A DNA stretch of 64,000 bases from Clostridia bacterium (GTDB taxonomy: Bacteria > Bacillota > Clostridia > Christensenellales > CAG-138): positions 1 through 64,000 of the forward strand of contig JAFRNW010000042.1 in assembly GCA_017429985.1 (NCBI GenBank), given 5' to 3'. Below the pieces are notes generated by a model, which did no database searches, was not told where the DNA came from, and saw only the letters and a program-made list of their open reading frames with translations. Positions 47,818 through 56,197 of this stretch are shown piece after piece. Every line of letters begins with the position of its first letter. The stretch's first letter is position 1. The position numbers and the translations under genes were made by a program.

Positions 47818-48533
47818 TGGACCAGGCATCGAAACCTACGGCAAGACCGTACAGACATGAACTGAAATACGTGATCTCCGACGGCGAGCACGCAATTCTT
47901 GCCCGCAGGCTGAAGAGCGCGCTGACGCAGGATAAATTTGCCAAGAAAAACGGCGGGGAGTATCTGATCCGCAGCCTGTATTATGATGATCCGTTTGACA
48001 CCGCCATGGAGGAGAAAGCGAGCGGCATCCAGGTCCGTGATAAATTCCGTATCAGGATCTACAATTATTCGGATTCCAGCATCAAGCTGGAGAGAAAGCA
48101 TAAGGACGGGCAGTACATCAGCAAGAGCTCGCTGCTCCTGACAAGAAATGAGTGCGAAGCGCTGCTGCATGATGAATACGGTTTTCTTCTGGACCGTCCC
48201 GAGCCTTTCGCGCAGCAGATGTACGGCATCATCCGGACGAGGCATCTGGAACCGAAAGTGCTGGTCGATTATACGAGGGAAGCATATGTCTACCCCGTGG
48301 AGGACGTGCGGATCACCTTTGACAAGAATATCAGGACGGCGATGCGCTGCACCGATATTTTCAATCCGGATGTTCCGACCTATCCTGCCACGGAGCTCAT
48401 GAACAGCATGATCCTGGAAATCAAGTTTAACCGTTATCTTCCGACATATGTGCATACGCTAATACAGCTCGGCGCGAGTCAGCATGTTGCGGCGAGCAAG
48501 TACGTTGCAGCAAGACGGTATGAATTCTGCTAA
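47817..48533 (+). CDS. VTC domain (polyphosphate polymerase-like) protein
   Basis: This 238-residue soluble protein starts at ATG 47817, overlapping the TAA of the CotH gene by one base. It has the VTC tunnel fold signature: RHELKYVISDGEHAILARRL, YLIRSLYYDDPFDTAMEEK, VRDKFRIRIYN, IKLERKHKDGQYISKSS, PKVLVDYTREAYVYP, VRITFDKNIRTA and MILEIKFNRYLP, with the alternating basic and acidic residues that bind triphosphate and metal. Family members make polyphosphate or act as triphosphate tunnel enzymes. Translation coupling with the CotH gene suggests joint function. Confidence 0.9.
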   Translation: MDQASKPTARPYRHELKYVISDGEHAILARRLKSALTQDKFAKKNGGEYLIRSLYYDDPFDTAMEEKASGIQVRDKFRIRIYNYSDSSIKLERKHKDGQYISKSSLLLTRNECEALLHDEYGFLLDRPEPFAQQMYGIIRTRHLEPKVLVDYTREAYVYPVEDVRITFDKNIRTAMRCTDIFNPDVPTYPATELMNSMILEIKFNRYLPTYVHTLIQLGASQHVAASKYVAARRYEFC

Positions 48534-48569
48534 CATTCAATTGCCAACGGCAAAGGAGGAAATCTGAAT

Positions 48570-49229
48570 ATGTTCTCTACTTTTAGCATCAGCGATCTGT
48601 TCTCCGGAACGCTCAACCCCATCAGAGTGGTGCTGACCCTTCTGATCGCGCTCGGCGTGGGCGGATTTCTGTTTCTGATCTACAAAAAAACGTTTATGGG
48701 GGTCGTCTACTCCCGTTCATTCAATGTCAGCCTGATCCTGCTCACCATGGTTTCCGCGCTGGTTCTGATGCTGATCTCTTCGAACCTCACACTTTCTCTC
48801 GGCATGGTCGGCGCGCTCTCCATCGTTCGTTTCAGAACGGCGATCAAGGATCCGATCGATACCGTGTTTATGTTCTGGGCCGTGGGAGAAGGGCTTGCCC
48901 TTGGCGCCGGTTTTGTTGACGTCGGACTGATCGGCGCGCTGGTGATCGGCGTGATCATGCTGGTGCTCGGAAGCGCAAGGAGCAACGGGACACAGCCTTA
49001 CCTGCTGATCCTCCATTATGACGAGCGTGCATCGCAGCAGATCAAATCGCTGGTGAAGCAGCTTCCGAAGGCGCATGTCAAGAGCAAGACCGTTCAGCGC
49101 GACAATATGGAGCTGACGATCGAGCTGCGTGTACACGAATCCGAAACGGATTTTGTCGATAAATTCCTCCGTGTACCCGGGGTTTATGACGCGACGCTGG
49201 TTGCGCATCAGGGAGATCTGATTTCCTGA
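48570..49229 (+). CDS. DUF4956 membrane protein
   Basis: This 219-residue protein has about four hydrophobic segments (about residues 15-35, 47-70, 85-100, 105-130) and a cytoplasmic C-terminal domain of about 80 residues with a ferredoxin-like pattern (PYLLILHYDERASQQIKSLVKQL). The LSLGMVGALSIVRFRTAIKDPIDTVFMFWAVGEGLALGAG stretch is the DUF4956 hallmark. RBS AAAGGAGGAAAT. It is the third gene of the CotH-VTC-DUF4956 unit. Function unknown; membrane partner or export route for the VTC product is an inference. Confidence 0.9.
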   Translation: MFSTFSISDLFSGTLNPIRVVLTLLIALGVGGFLFLIYKKTFMGVVYSRSFNVSLILLTMVSALVLMLISSNLTLSLGMVGALSIVRFRTAIKDPIDTVFMFWAVGEGLALGAGFVDVGLIGALVIGVIMLVLGSARSNGTQPYLLILHYDERASQQIKSLVKQLPKAHVKSKTVQRDNMELTIELRVHESETDFVDKFLRVPGVYDATLVAHQGDLIS

Positions 49230-49265
49230 CGGAAGAAAGACAAAAGCAACATAATAAGTAATAAA

Positions 49266-49293
49266 ACAGGGAGTATGGCATCATACTCCCTGT
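49266..49293. terminator. Hairpin between DUF4956 gene and deoD
   Basis: ACAGGGAGTATG (49266-49277) pairs with CATACTCCCTGT (49282-49293) around 4 bases. The reverse strand has the better T run, so it mainly fits deoD; it may also stop the forward unit. Confidence 0.8.
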
Positions 49294-49321
49294 TCATATA
49301 TTGACGGTGAATCGTGGCCGA

Positions 49322-50041
49322 TTATTCGGCGATCTCGAGCGCTACCTTGATCATATCGGTCAGGGCATTCTGACGCTGCTCCGCAGTGGTGACGGCACCG
49401 CCTTCGAACAGGTCGGAGATCGTGCAGATGCACAGCGCTTTCTTTCCCGTTCTCGCCGCGTTGCTGTAAAGGGCGGCAGCCTCCATCTCCACGGCAAGCA
49501 GCCCCAGCTTCCGCCAGTTCAGAGCCGCCGCAGCGCCTCCCTCGTCGTAGAAAATGTCGGTCGACAGGACGTTTCCGACCTTATAGGGAAGCCCGCGCTG
49601 TTCACATTCTTCCACCGCTTTCCGGAGCAGTCCGAAATCCGCGATCGGAGCAAAGGTTCCGTTAAGGCCGTACTGGTTCGGATAGACGGAGCTGTAGCAG
49701 GCGCCCTGCGCGATCACGATATCGAAAAGCTTCAGATCAGGATGTACGCCGCCCGCGGACCCGATGCGGATGATGTTTTCAACGCCGAACGTGTTGAACA
49801 GTTCGTAGGAATAGATCCCGATGGACGGCATGCCCATTCCGCTTGCCATGACGGAGACGCGTTTTCCCTGATAGTATCCCGTATATCCCTGCACGCCGCG
49901 AACGTTGTTTACAAGCTCCGGCGCGTCGAGGAATGTTTCCGCGATCATTTTTGCACGGAGGGGGTCTCCCGGCATCAGAACGGTCTTGGCAAAATCTTCG
50001 GGACTGCAGACGATATGAGGAGTCAGATTCAGCTGCTTCAT
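49322..50041 (-). CDS. deoD: Purine nucleoside phosphorylase, DeoD type
   Basis: This 239-residue enzyme phosphorolyses purine (deoxy)nucleosides to base and (deoxy)ribose 1-phosphate. Motifs are CSPEDFAKTVLMPGDPLRAKMIAETF, GMGMPSIGIYSYEL (phosphate), IIRIGSAGGVHPDLKLFDIV, NVLSTDIFYDE, LAVEMEAAALYSNAA and the catalytic Asp in TISDLFEGG. RBS GGAGG before ATG 50041. It has its own promoter (TTGTTC, 18 bases, TATAAT; 50078-50107 reverse). Confidence 0.97.
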   Translation of the reverse strand: MKQLNLTPHIVCSPEDFAKTVLMPGDPLRAKMIAETFLDAPELVNNVRGVQGYTGYYQGKRVSVMASGMGMPSIGIYSYELFNTFGVENIIRIGSAGGVHPDLKLFDIVIAQGACYSSVYPNQYGLNGTFAPIADFGLLRKAVEECEQRGLPYKVGNVLSTDIFYDEGGAAAALNWRKLGLLAVEMEAAALYSNAARTGKKALCICTISDLFEGGAVTTAEQRQNALTDMIKVALEIAE

Positions 50042-50077
50042 GGTTACCTCCTGAAAAGAATGTCATCTGATACATTC

Positions 50078-50107
50078 ATTATATACGAGTTCCGGACGGT
50101 TGAACAA
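50078..50107 (-). promoter_or_regulatory. deoD promoter
   Basis: Reverse strand TTGTTC (50102-50107), 18-base spacer, TATAAT (50078-50083). It is back-to-back with the asnA promoter. Confidence 0.6.
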
Positions 50108-50116
50108 GGGAAACGC

Positions 50117-50145
50117 TTGACAGATGAACAAGCGGTTCCTAGAAT
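50117..50145 (+). promoter_or_regulatory. asnA promoter
   Basis: TTGACA (perfect -35, 50117-50122), 17-base spacer, TAGAAT (50140-50145), then AAAGGAG before ATG 50177. Confidence 0.75.
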
Positions 50146-50176
50146 GGGTAAAAAGCGCAAAAAGGAGTTGATCACA

Positions 50177-51184
50177 ATGAAAACAAGTGAAATTCCAAGC
50201 GGGTACAGTTCAAAACTCGGTCTCTACGATACCCAAAGCGCTATTGCCCTGATCAAAAGTACTTTTCAGGACGCTTTAGCAGGCATTTTGAGGCTGAAAC
50301 GTGTTTCCGCACCGTTGTTCGTCAGTCCGGCAGAGGGCCTGAATGATAATTTGAACGGAGTAGAGCGTCCGGTTCGTTTCGATATCCCTGCGGCGGGAAT
50401 GGACGCGGAGGTTGTACACTCGTTGGCAAAATGGAAACGGTATGCCCTGAAGAAATACGGCTTCATTGAAGGCCGCGGCCTTTATACGGACATGAACGCG
50501 ATTCGGCGCGATGAGGCGCTGGACAACCTGCATTCGATCTATGTGGACCAGTGGGACTGGGAAAAAGTCATCTCCGAAAAGGACAGAACACGCGAATTTC
50601 TGGAGAAGACCGTGCTTTCGATTGTGGACGCCGTCTGGTATACCCACGCCGTCATACAGGCAAAGTATCCCGAACTCACAATGGAAATGTGCAGAAACGT
50701 CACCTTTATTACTTCACAGGAACTGCTCGACAGATATCCCGGAAAAACCCAGAAGGAAAGGGAATACCTTTTCGTGAAGGAATACGGAACCGTGTTTATA
50801 GAAAAAATCGGCGGGAAGCTTTCCGACGGCATGCCGCATGACGGACGCGCGCCGGACTATGATGACTGGGAGCTGAACGGCGATATCCTGGTATACTATC
50901 CCATCCTGGACTGTGCGTTCGAACTGTCCAGCATGGGGATCCGCGTTAACGCGGAATCTCTCCGCAGACAGCTCGCTCTTTCCGGATGTGAAGACAGGGC
51001 GGAGCTTCCGTTCCACAGGGCGCTTCTTTCCGGAGAACTTCCGCAGACGATCGGCGGCGGCATCGGGCAGTCCCGTCTCTGCATGATGATGCTGGAAAAA
51101 GCGCACATCGGAGAGGTGCAGTCCTCCATCTGGGATCCGGAAACGCTGAAACGGTGCTCCGAGGCAGGCGTTGCGCTTCTGTAA
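50177..51184 (+). CDS. asnA: Aspartate-ammonia ligase (asparagine synthetase A)
   Basis: This 335-residue enzyme makes asparagine from aspartate, ammonia and ATP. The start is ATG 50177 behind AAAGGAG; an upstream open frame runs through the deoD antisense strand. Motifs are TQSAIALIKSTFQDAL, RVSAPLFVSPAEGLNDNLNGVERPV, HSLAKWKRYALKKYGF, YVDQWDWEKV and GGIGQSRLCMMMLEKAHIGEVQSS. The fold is related to class II tRNA synthetases. It uses free ammonia, consistent with an anaerobic gut-type setting. Confidence 0.97.
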   Translation: MKTSEIPSGYSSKLGLYDTQSAIALIKSTFQDALAGILRLKRVSAPLFVSPAEGLNDNLNGVERPVRFDIPAAGMDAEVVHSLAKWKRYALKKYGFIEGRGLYTDMNAIRRDEALDNLHSIYVDQWDWEKVISEKDRTREFLEKTVLSIVDAVWYTHAVIQAKYPELTMEMCRNVTFITSQELLDRYPGKTQKEREYLFVKEYGTVFIEKIGGKLSDGMPHDGRAPDYDDWELNGDILVYYPILDCAFELSSMGIRVNAESLRRQLALSGCEDRAELPFHRALLSGELPQTIGGGIGQSRLCMMMLEKAHIGEVQSSIWDPETLKRCSEAGVALL

Positions 51185-51213
51185 CCGGGTTAAAGGATCA
51201 TAGCAGAAATACA

Positions 51214-51241
51214 GAAAGCCAGCTTGACGCTGGCTTTCAAT
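51214..51241. terminator. Hairpin after asnA
   Basis: GAAAGCCAGC (51214-51223) pairs with GCTGGCTTTC (51229-51238). T runs are short on both sides, so strength is uncertain. It sits between convergent asnA and the FakA-like small gene. Confidence 0.65.
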
Positions 51242-51258
51242 ATGCCCGAAAAAGGGAT

Positions 51259-51510
51259 TTATCCCTGAAGACCTCGCTCCTGGCGTTCCATGTTCTCGAC
51301 CACGATGTCGTAGATCTCTCCCAGACCGGCGCAGTATTCGAGGACCTGCCAGGGTTCGTTGGTATGGAAATGGATTTTGATCAGGGTCTCATCGCCGACG
51401 GCAAGAAGCGAGTCGCCGTCAAAATGTTCCATAATGTAATCGTTGATCTCATCCTCGGAAAGGTTTTCCCCCTCGATCAGCAGCTGGGTGTCAAAAACGT
51501 ATTCAAGCAC
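51259..51510 (-). CDS. Stand-alone FakA/DAK middle-domain protein
   Basis: This 83-residue protein begins with GTG 51510, fixed by TAGGAGGT 8 bases upstream. It matches only the middle domain of fatty acid kinase FakA-like proteins (YVFDTQLLIEGENLSEDEINDYIMEHF, DGDSLLAVGDETLIKIHFHTNEPWQVLEYCAGLGEIYDIVVENMERQ). The N-terminal DhaL ATP-binding domain and the C-terminal FakB-binding domain are absent. It is not a simple fragment, because it has its own start signals. It follows mgtE by 25 bases on the same strand. Role unknown; it might bind acyl-phosphate partners or DegV/FakB proteins. Confidence 0.82.
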   Translation of the reverse strand: MLEYVFDTQLLIEGENLSEDEINDYIMEHFDGDSLLAVGDETLIKIHFHTNEPWQVLEYCAGLGEIYDIVVENMERQERGLQG

Positions 51511-51535
51511 GGAAACAAACCTCCTATCGTATAAT

Positions 51536-52876
51536 TTACAGCCTTGCGGACAAAAAGGCGAGCGCAAACCGGAAGAAGACAAGGATGGACGCCGCGTCGG
51601 TAATCGTCGTGATCATGGGGGACGCCATCAGTGCGGGGTCAACCTTCAGGCTTTTGGCGAGCATCGGGAGAAGGCAGCCCAATGATTTTGCGATCAGTAT
51701 CGTACATACCAGCGTGCAGCAGACAACCGCAGCGATGCCGCTGTCATGATACTGAATGGTGATCCGGATGAAATTGACGGTCGCGAGGACAGCGCCGCAG
51801 AGCAGGGCAACGCGGATCTCCTTCCACCATACACGGAAAAGGTCCTTTCCTTCGATCTCGCAGAGCGCAAGTCCGCGGATGATCATGGTGGAAGCCTGCG
51901 AGCCGCAGTTGCCGCCGGTGTCCATCAGCATCGGAATGAACGAAACAAGAAGCGGAATGGCCGCGATCGCCGCCTCATAATGCTCCAGCATGGCGCCGGT
52001 CAGCATGGCGGACACCATCAGGACAAGAAGCCAGACGATACGGTTCCGGGCAAGCTGCCATACCGGCGTTTTCAGATAGGTCTCGTCCGAAGGATTCATA
52101 CCGGCCATCTTTTCGAAGTCTTCCGTGTTCTCCTCGACGATGACGTCGATCGCGTCGTCGATGGTGATCACGCCGACAAGGCGGTTCTCCTGATCCACGA
52201 CAGGAATGGAGGTCACGTCATATTTCGAGAACAGGTTCGCGACTTCCTCTCGGTCGGTATGGGTCTGAACGGAAATGATGTAATCTTCGGACAGATCGTC
52301 GACCAGCGTGTCGGGATCCGCAAGAACGATTTCGCGGAGCGTGACCTCGCCTTCGAGCTTCCGGTCGCGCGACACGATAAAACAGGTTTCGATTGTCTCC
52401 TTGTCGACACCGGTAAGCCGGATCTCCTTCAGAGCTTCTCCGGCCGTCATGCCCTTTTTCAGGGAAACGTATTCGTTTGTCATGAGGCTTCCGGCGCTGT
52501 CTTCCGGATACTGCAGATACCGATTGATCAGGGCGCGTTCGTCCTTCGGCGTGTTTCGGAGAACACGCTGCACGACGTTGGCGGGCATTTCCTCGATCAG
52601 GTCGACGCAGTCATCCAGAAACATGTCGTCAAGAATGCTTCTCAACTCGACATCGGTGATGGCTTCGATGATCTTCTGCTGAATGTCAGGTTCCAGATAG
52701 GTAAAAACATCTGCAGCCGTCTGCTTGGGAAGAAGCCGGAAAAAGCGCAGCATGCTGTCGCGGTCGGAAATCTCCGAGAAGACCTCGGCGATATCCGCCT
52801 CATGCATATCCGAAATCAGTTGTTTCAGGGCGACATACTGCCGCGAGCGCAGCAATTCGAGAACACGGTCGATCAT
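51536..52876 (-). CDS. mgtE: Magnesium transporter MgtE
   Basis: This 446-residue Mg2+ channel has a cytoplasmic N domain (about residues 1-130, superhelical), a CBS pair (about 135-255; AGEALKEIRLTGVDKETIETCFIV, VQTHTDREEVANLFSKYDVTSIPVVDQENRLVGVITIDD) and five membrane helices from about residue 285, with PLLVSFIPMLMDTGGNCGSQAST as the pore signature. High internal Mg2+ closes it through the N and CBS domains. RBS GGAGG. A short upstream ORF (52888-52977) ends beside this RBS. Next gene: FakA-like small protein. Confidence 0.97.
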   Translation of the reverse strand: MIDRVLELLRSRQYVALKQLISDMHEADIAEVFSEISDRDSMLRFFRLLPKQTAADVFTYLEPDIQQKIIEAITDVELRSILDDMFLDDCVDLIEEMPANVVQRVLRNTPKDERALINRYLQYPEDSAGSLMTNEYVSLKKGMTAGEALKEIRLTGVDKETIETCFIVSRDRKLEGEVTLREIVLADPDTLVDDLSEDYIISVQTHTDREEVANLFSKYDVTSIPVVDQENRLVGVITIDDAIDVIVEENTEDFEKMAGMNPSDETYLKTPVWQLARNRIVWLLVLMVSAMLTGAMLEHYEAAIAAIPLLVSFIPMLMDTGGNCGSQASTMIIRGLALCEIEGKDLFRVWWKEIRVALLCGAVLATVNFIRITIQYHDSGIAAVVCCTLVCTILIAKSLGCLLPMLAKSLKVDPALMASPMITTITDAASILVFFRFALAFLSARL

Positions 52877-52887
52877 ATGGTTCCTCC

Positions 52888-52977
52888 TCAGTTGCGGTGG
52901 TCCATATGAGAAACGGACACCGCGGTTGTGTTTGTGCTTTCAGAAGTATCGCACCTGTGTACAGGCCCGGCGTCCAT
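52888..52977 (-). CDS. Candidate 29-residue leader peptide upstream of mgtE
   Basis: On the reverse strand ATG 52977 follows AAAGGAG by 7 bases and encodes MDAGPVHRCDTSESTNTTAVSVSHMDHRN, ending in TGA that overlaps the mgtE ribosome binding region (stop at 52888-52890, mgtE ATG at 52876). It lies in the predicted 130-base leader. A hairpin (GCGGTGGTCC 52894-52903 with GGACACCGC 52915-52923) covers its last third. This suggests translation-based control or coupling. No M-box motif is seen. Not proven to be translated. Confidence 0.5.
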   Translation of the reverse strand: MDAGPVHRCDTSESTNTTAVSVSHMDHRN

Positions 52978-53014
52978 ATCGGTTCTCCTTTCAATAAGAT
53001 TTGTTTGCGAATCC

Positions 53015-53043
53015 ATTGTACGTCACAAACGGGGATGTGGCAA
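53015..53043 (-). promoter_or_regulatory. mgtE promoter
   Basis: Reverse strand TTGCCA (53038-53043), 17-base spacer, TACAAT (53015-53020); start near 53008 gives a leader of about 130 bases with the small ORF. Confidence 0.65.
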
Positions 53044-53077
53044 GAAAAAACGAAAAACGGCAGAAAATTAAGGGTTT

Positions 53078-53107
53078 TTGACAATGATGACGAATTGATG
53101 ATAAGAT
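53078..53107 (+). promoter_or_regulatory. Promoter of the glycan locus
   Basis: TTGACA (53078-53083), 18-base spacer, TAAGAT (53102-53107), then TTGGAGGTAG before ATG 53135. Confidence 0.7.
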
Positions 53108-53134
53108 ACACAAGAGCTTTTTGGAGGTAGTGAA

Positions 53135-53998
53135 ATGGCGGATGTTACGGCGATTATTCTGACAAAGAATGAAGAGAAGAATATTCGTGCCTGCCTCGAG
53201 TCTGTTTCGGGATTTGTCAAGCGGGCCGTGGTGGTGGATTCCGGAAGCGAAGATCAGACGTTGGAAATGGCAAAAGCGCTTGGAGCGGATGTTTACGAGA
53301 ATCCGTTTTTTTATTACGCGCAGCAGTTCAACTGGGGGCTGAACAATACCGGCGTCGATACGGAATGGGCGCTGCGCCTGGACGCGGACGAACGCTTTAC
53401 GCCGGAACTCTGCGAGGAGTGCGAAAAGCTGCTTGCCTCTGCGGAGGGTACGGATATCAACGGCATCGCAATGGACGCAGATCTGTATTTTCTCGGAAAG
53501 CTCATGAAACACGGGCTTGCCAACAGGCGGAAGATCATGCTGTTCCGCGTCGGGCACGGCTGCATGGAGGACAGAAAGAGAGATCCCCATACGATCATCG
53601 CGGACGGAAGGTACGTGACGGCGAAGCACCGGTTTGTTCATTATGATTTCAAGGACATTGATCACTACGTGGCGAAGTGCAACTGGTACGCGATCCGTGA
53701 AGTTCAGGACTACATGGCGTTCAAGGCCGGCGCGTCCCAGGAAGTCAATACGGAGAAAAGACTGCAGCAGCACCGGAAGAACAAGTTTTCCATCTATTAC
53801 CGCGCTCCGAAATTCCTGAGATGCTTTCTGTGGTTCTGCTATAACTACTATTTCAGGCTTGGTTTTCTCGACGGGACGGAAGGATATATCTATCACTGGC
53901 TTGAATGCTATTCCTACCGTTTTCTCGTGGACGCGAAAATATTCGAAAAGGAAAAATTCGGCGGCGGGATCGAAGAGCTGAAGGCATTCGGGAAATGA
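53135..53998 (+). CDS. Glycosyltransferase family 2 (WaaE/KdtX-like)
   Basis: This 287-residue GT-A enzyme has VTAIILTKNEEKNIRACLESV, VVDSGSEDQTLEMAKALGA, the QFNWGLNNT motif, and ALRLDADERFTPEL with the metal-binding DAD. These and the C-terminal GAPKFL-like RAPKFLRCFLWFCYNYYFRLGFLDG region place it near the WaaE/KdtX branch of family 2. It likely adds a sugar to a membrane-linked glycan precursor in the cytoplasm. RBS GGAGG. The stop overlaps the next start by 4 bases, so it opens a four-gene run. Confidence 0.92.
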   Translation: MADVTAIILTKNEEKNIRACLESVSGFVKRAVVVDSGSEDQTLEMAKALGADVYENPFFYYAQQFNWGLNNTGVDTEWALRLDADERFTPELCEECEKLLASAEGTDINGIAMDADLYFLGKLMKHGLANRRKIMLFRVGHGCMEDRKRDPHTIIADGRYVTAKHRFVHYDFKDIDHYVAKCNWYAIREVQDYMAFKAGASQEVNTEKRLQQHRKNKFSIYYRAPKFLRCFLWFCYNYYFRLGFLDGTEGYIYHWLECYSYRFLVDAKIFEKEKFGGGIEELKAFGK

Positions 53999-55092
53999 GC
54001 AAGGAACTGAGAATACTTCAGATACTGAACATGCGCTCTGTGAACAACGGGATCATTTCCTATGTCTTTACGGAAATGGACGCGCTGGAAGACCGGGTAC
54101 GGAGCGATTTCGTTATGGTGAACGAACCGGATGAACCGCTGAAACAGCATATTGAAAGACTGGGCGGGAAGCTGTTCGTGCTTAAGATGCGCAACAGGAA
54201 ACCGCTTGAGTATATCAGGAGGCTTTCGGAAATCATCCGGGAAGGCGCATATGACGCGGTGCATGCGCACGGAAACAGCTGCACGCTTCTGACGGAGATG
54301 ATTGCGGCGGAAAGAGCCGGGATGAAGATCCGGATCACGCACGCGCACAATACGACCTGCAATCAGAAATTCCTTCATGCCGCACTTCGTCCTTTCTTTG
54401 ACCGGAGCTATACTTCCGCGGCGGCCTGCGGAGACGCCGCCGGGCGGTTTCTGTATCACAGCAGGCCGTTTACCGTTCTGAAAAACGGCATCGAAACAGA
54501 TCGGTTTGCATTTCGTCCCGACATCCGGAAACGCGTCAGGAATGAACTGGGATTTGACGGCCGGTTTGTGATACTGCATGTCGGCGGGTTCAATGACTAC
54601 AAGAACCAGATTTTTCTGATACCGCCCCTGCGTAAAGCGATGGACAGACGCAGGGATGCGGTTATGCTTTTTGTCGGCGACGGGGAACGGATGGACGCTG
54701 TCATGGAAAAAGCAGGCGGCGACCACAGGATACGCTTTCTCGGGAAGCGGTCGGATGTGCCGGAACTGCTTGCGGCAGCGGACCTGTTCGTGCTGCCGTC
54801 CCTGCATGAGGGGTTCCCGATCTCTCTGATCGAGGCGCAGGCCTCCGGCCTTCCTTGCCTGGTATCGGATGCCGTGACCGGAGACGCCGCCATTACCGGT
54901 CTGGTACGGTTTCTTCCCCTGGATGAAGGGAAATGGGCGGACGCCATGGCAGGCGCTGTCCCGGAAGACGAAGAAACAAGGCTGTCGGGGACGGAGCGCG
55001 TCAGAGAAGCAGGATACGAAAGAACGGATACAGCAGAGGAACTGCTGCAATTTTACCGGGATCAGGTAGAAACAGTACGGGGAGAACCGTGA
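53995..55092 (+). CDS. Glycosyltransferase family 4 (group 1), first copy
   Basis: This 365-residue GT-B enzyme starts at ATG 53995 inside the ATGA overlap with the GT2 gene. The N domain has ILQILNMRSVNNGIISYVF, typical of capsule enzymes. The C domain has VILHVGGFNDYKNQIFLIPPL, MLFVGDGERMDAV, IRFLGKRSDVPELLAAADLFVLPSLHEGFPISLIEAQASGLPCLVSDAV with the family E-x7-E (EGFPISLIE). It probably transfers a nucleotide-activated sugar with retained configuration. Translationally coupled on both sides. Confidence 0.93.
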   Translation: MSKELRILQILNMRSVNNGIISYVFTEMDALEDRVRSDFVMVNEPDEPLKQHIERLGGKLFVLKMRNRKPLEYIRRLSEIIREGAYDAVHAHGNSCTLLTEMIAAERAGMKIRITHAHNTTCNQKFLHAALRPFFDRSYTSAAACGDAAGRFLYHSRPFTVLKNGIETDRFAFRPDIRKRVRNELGFDGRFVILHVGGFNDYKNQIFLIPPLRKAMDRRRDAVMLFVGDGERMDAVMEKAGGDHRIRFLGKRSDVPELLAAADLFVLPSLHEGFPISLIEAQASGLPCLVSDAVTGDAAITGLVRFLPLDEGKWADAMAGAVPEDEETRLSGTERVREAGYERTDTAEELLQFYRDQVETVRGEP

Positions 55093-56189
55093 CAGGGAAA
55101 AGGCTCGAAAAGCTGTATATCATTACGAGAAGCATGAAGGCGGGTGGATGCGAGCACGTGATCGCGCAGCTTGCGAACCGTTTTTGCGCAACCGGAACGG
55201 ATGTCAGCCTGTTTACGTTATACAGGCATGACAGTTTTTATCCTTTGGACGAACGGATTTCCGTTTTTCCCCTGAACGACCGGGAAGAAGGACGCTCGCA
55301 GGATACCTTGAAGGTTTTCCGCCTGTTCCGCAAATATGTTCGGGAGGGAAAGCCTGACGCGGTTCTGGCGATGCCGGACATGATCAATGTATGGACGTCG
55401 CTGTTCCTTGCCGGAACGGGGGTTCCCGTTATCGTCTCGGAAAGGAATGATCCCGCCAGATTTCCTGCCAGCCGGCTCAAGAGGATGCTGCGGAAACCGG
55501 CCTATCGGTTTGCAAAGGGATATGTGTTTCAGACGGATCAGCAGAAAGCCTTCTTTCCAAAAAGAATCCGGGAAAAGGGAACGGTTATCGACAATCCTCT
55601 CGACGCGGAACAACTGCCTCCTGCGTTTACGGGAACGCGGGAGAAGACGGTCGTTACGGCTGCCAGGCTTGCGCCGCAGAAGAACCTTCCCCTGCTGATC
55701 GACGCGTTCAGGGCGTTTTCAGAAACGCACCCCGGCTGGAGGCTCGTCATATACGGCGAGGGCTCCGAACGGGACAATCTGGAAAGAGCGGCAGGAAAAG
55801 CGGGAGCGGGGACGGTGCTTCTGCCGGGAGAGAACAGGAATATCGCCGAGGCGATCAGGACCGCGGGAATGTTTGTGCTGTCCAGTGATTATGAAGGCAT
55901 GCCGAACGCGCTGATAGAAGCGATGGCGCTCGGAATTCCGTGCGTATCCACGGACTGCCCAGCTGGCGGTCCGGCATCCCTGATCCGTCAGGGGGAAAAC
56001 GGCGTTCTTGTCCGGACCGGAGATGCCGCGGGGATGGCGGAAGCCATGTGCAGGATCGCGGACGACCCGCAGCTTGCCGCCCGAATGGGCGAAAAAGCGG
56101 AACGGATCCGGCAAAGGCTTGACGTCCGTGCCGTTGCGGACAAATGGCGTTCTTATATTGAGAAAGTGATAACGGCGGACAAGGAGTGA
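55089..56189 (+). CDS. Glycosyltransferase family 4 (group 1), second copy
   Basis: This 366-residue GT-B enzyme begins at GTG 55089, which has GGGGAG at good spacing and overlaps the previous stop by 4 bases. Seen are LYIITRSMKAGGCEHVIAQLANRF, VSERNDPARFPASRLKRML, TVVTAARLAPQKNLPLLIDAF, LVIYGEGSERDNLERAA, VLLPGENRNIAEAIRTAGMFVLSSDYEGMPNALIEAMALGIPCVSTDCPAGGP. The EGMPNALIE gives the donor-site Glu pair. The two GT4 neighbours differ strongly and probably add different sugars. Confidence 0.93.
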   Translation: MTGKRLEKLYIITRSMKAGGCEHVIAQLANRFCATGTDVSLFTLYRHDSFYPLDERISVFPLNDREEGRSQDTLKVFRLFRKYVREGKPDAVLAMPDMINVWTSLFLAGTGVPVIVSERNDPARFPASRLKRMLRKPAYRFAKGYVFQTDQQKAFFPKRIREKGTVIDNPLDAEQLPPAFTGTREKTVVTAARLAPQKNLPLLIDAFRAFSETHPGWRLVIYGEGSERDNLERAAGKAGAGTVLLPGENRNIAEAIRTAGMFVLSSDYEGMPNALIEAMALGIPCVSTDCPAGGPASLIRQGENGVLVRTGDAAGMAEAMCRIADDPQLAARMGEKAERIRQRLDVRAVADKWRSYIEKVITADKE

Positions 56190-56197
56190 ACAGAAGC

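Noticed and set aside
52877..53014. M-box riboswitch upstream of mgtE
   Set aside because: No conserved M-box blocks were found in the leader; only a small ORF and one hairpin are visible.
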